Shown here: positions 40,795 to 41,341 of the stretch, in pieces
Position numbering within the stretch: position 1 is the stretch's first letter
Layout of the letters: each line of letters starts with the position of its first letter
NCBI GenBank assembly: GCA_016928865.1
Contig: JAFGJX010000110.1
Location: forward strand, 1-41,341
Length of the DNA: 41,341 nt
Reading direction: 5' to 3'
DNA from: Spirochaetota bacterium
Lineage (GTDB): Bacteria; Spirochaetota; UBA4802; UBA5550
The notes under the pieces: model-generated
What the model was told of the DNA's origin: nothing
What the model saw: only the letters and a program-made list of their open reading frames with translations
Databases searched by the model: none
Program-made: the position numbers and the translations under genes

Positions 40795-41341
40795 TTACTG
40801 CCCCCGTTTGCCCTCCAGACGCTCTGCCAGCAGTATCGCCTCTGTCATGCTGTTCCATCCCGCTCTATTCTTGCCGGCGATATCAAAGGCGGTCCCGTGG
40901 TCAACCGAGGTCCTGACCAGCGGCAGGCCCAGGGTTACGTTCACGCCGCGGTCGAACGCAAGCATTTTGAAAGGGATGAGCCCCTGGTCGTGATAGTGGG
41001 CTATCACCAGATTATACCGTTGCCAGTTCGAAGGAATGAAAAGAGTGTCTGCTGCGAACGGTCCCTCTACCGGAACGCCCGCAGCCCGCGCGTCGTCCAC
41101 GGCCCGGGCCGTGACCTCGCGGTCAAACCCGCCGATGGCGCCGTCATCGCCGCAGTGCGGATCAAGCCCGGTTATGGCCAGCCTGACACTGCCGCCGTCG
41201 ATTTTTCGCATCGCTTCATGTCCCGCGCGGATCACGTCCAGGATGCGTTCGCAGTCCACATGCCGGATAATTTCAGAAACCGGGACATGCGTGGTCACGA
41301 GAAGCACGCAGTATTTTTCGGAAAACATCATCATGAGGGGG
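40795..41341 (-). CDS. pdxA: 4-hydroxythreonine-4-phosphate dehydrogenase, C-terminal part (truncated by window edge)
   Basis: PdxA oxidises 4-phosphohydroxy-L-threonine with NAD(P)+ in the DXP-dependent pyridoxal-phosphate pathway. About 180 of the usual 330 residues are visible: 'VRLAITGLDPHCGDDGAIG' and the metal-binding 'VIAHYHDQGLIPFKMLAFDRGVNVTLGLPLVRTSVDHGTAFDIAGK' with its His and Asp ligands. The run of Met codons near 41329-41334 matches the internal '-VMM...' region of PdxA just before 'VLLVTTHVPVSEI', so it is not the start; the N-terminal half lies beyond the right edge. Confidence 0.92.
   Translation of the reverse strand, partial: PLMMMFSEKYCVLLVTTHVPVSEIIRHVDCERILDVIRAGHEAMRKIDGGSVRLAITGLDPHCGDDGAIGGFDREVTARAVDDARAAGVPVEGPFAADTLFIPSNWQRYNLVIAHYHDQGLIPFKMLAFDRGVNVTLGLPLVRTSVDHGTAFDIAGKNRAGWNSMTEAILLAERLEGKRGQ

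Overview
The window reads as a chromosomal segment of a flagellated, didermal bacterium with a moderate GC content. An FlgM anti-sigma factor behind a textbook sigma-28 promoter, CheD, the rod-shape elongasome, LolA, many lipoproteins, outer-membrane barrels and multihaem cytochromes c all point to a Gram-negative, anaerobic or facultative organism. A ribbon-helix-helix-like protein resembling leptospiral DUF1564 and the general gene mix suggest a spirochaete (Leptospirales-like or an uncultured relative). That placement is inference; no rRNA, tRNA or other phylogenetic marker was seen.

Layout. 1-3.8 kb: end of an outer-membrane barrel protein, a small lipoprotein, flgM, cheD (convergent) and a second barrel protein. 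3.8-10.6 kb (minus strand): mreB-mreC-mreD-mrdA-rodA followed by a VanY-type carboxypeptidase, a complete cell-elongation operon with its own promoter and a GC-rich hairpin in the mreB leader. 10.6-14.3 kb (minus): VOC protein, KDPG aldolase, RlmI-like methyltransferase, a membrane-anchored protein and a TPR protein. 14.4-16.5 kb (minus): sulfotransferase, DUF3467 and an exported protein, ending in an intrinsic terminator. 16.7-22.7 kb (minus): lolA-rodZ, then rimO-pgsA-pgpA, a tail-anchored multihaem cytochrome and an HIT hydrolase. 22.7-23.1 kb: a gene-poor gap with a 117-nt GC-rich element closed by an 11-bp stem and a strong bidirectional terminator. 23.2-27.1 kb: a small protein, a response regulator/PP2C phosphatase and three envelope proteins.

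27-35.6 kb is the most distinctive part. On the plus strand is a periplasmic formate dehydrogenase operon: a selenocysteine-containing catalytic subunit (in-frame UGA plus SECIS hairpin), an iron-sulfur subunit without a membrane anchor, FdhE and a pentahaem cytochrome c, ending in an intrinsic terminator. Divergent from it on the minus strand are a THEP1-like NTPase, a membrane protein with two CxxC/CxxxC motifs, an FmdE-family protein and a ModE-type DNA-binding protein. This looks like a molybdenum/tungsten-linked accessory and regulatory module for the enzyme.

35.6-41.3 kb: an amino-acid permease, a small DNA-binding-like protein, a tRNA-dihydrouridine synthase whose consensus promoter leaves almost no leader (probably leaderless), small zinc-ribbon and unknown proteins, a TPR protein with a membrane partner, and the C-terminal half of pdxA running off the right edge.

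No CRISPR array, insertion sequence, prophage or RNA gene of a recognised family was found.
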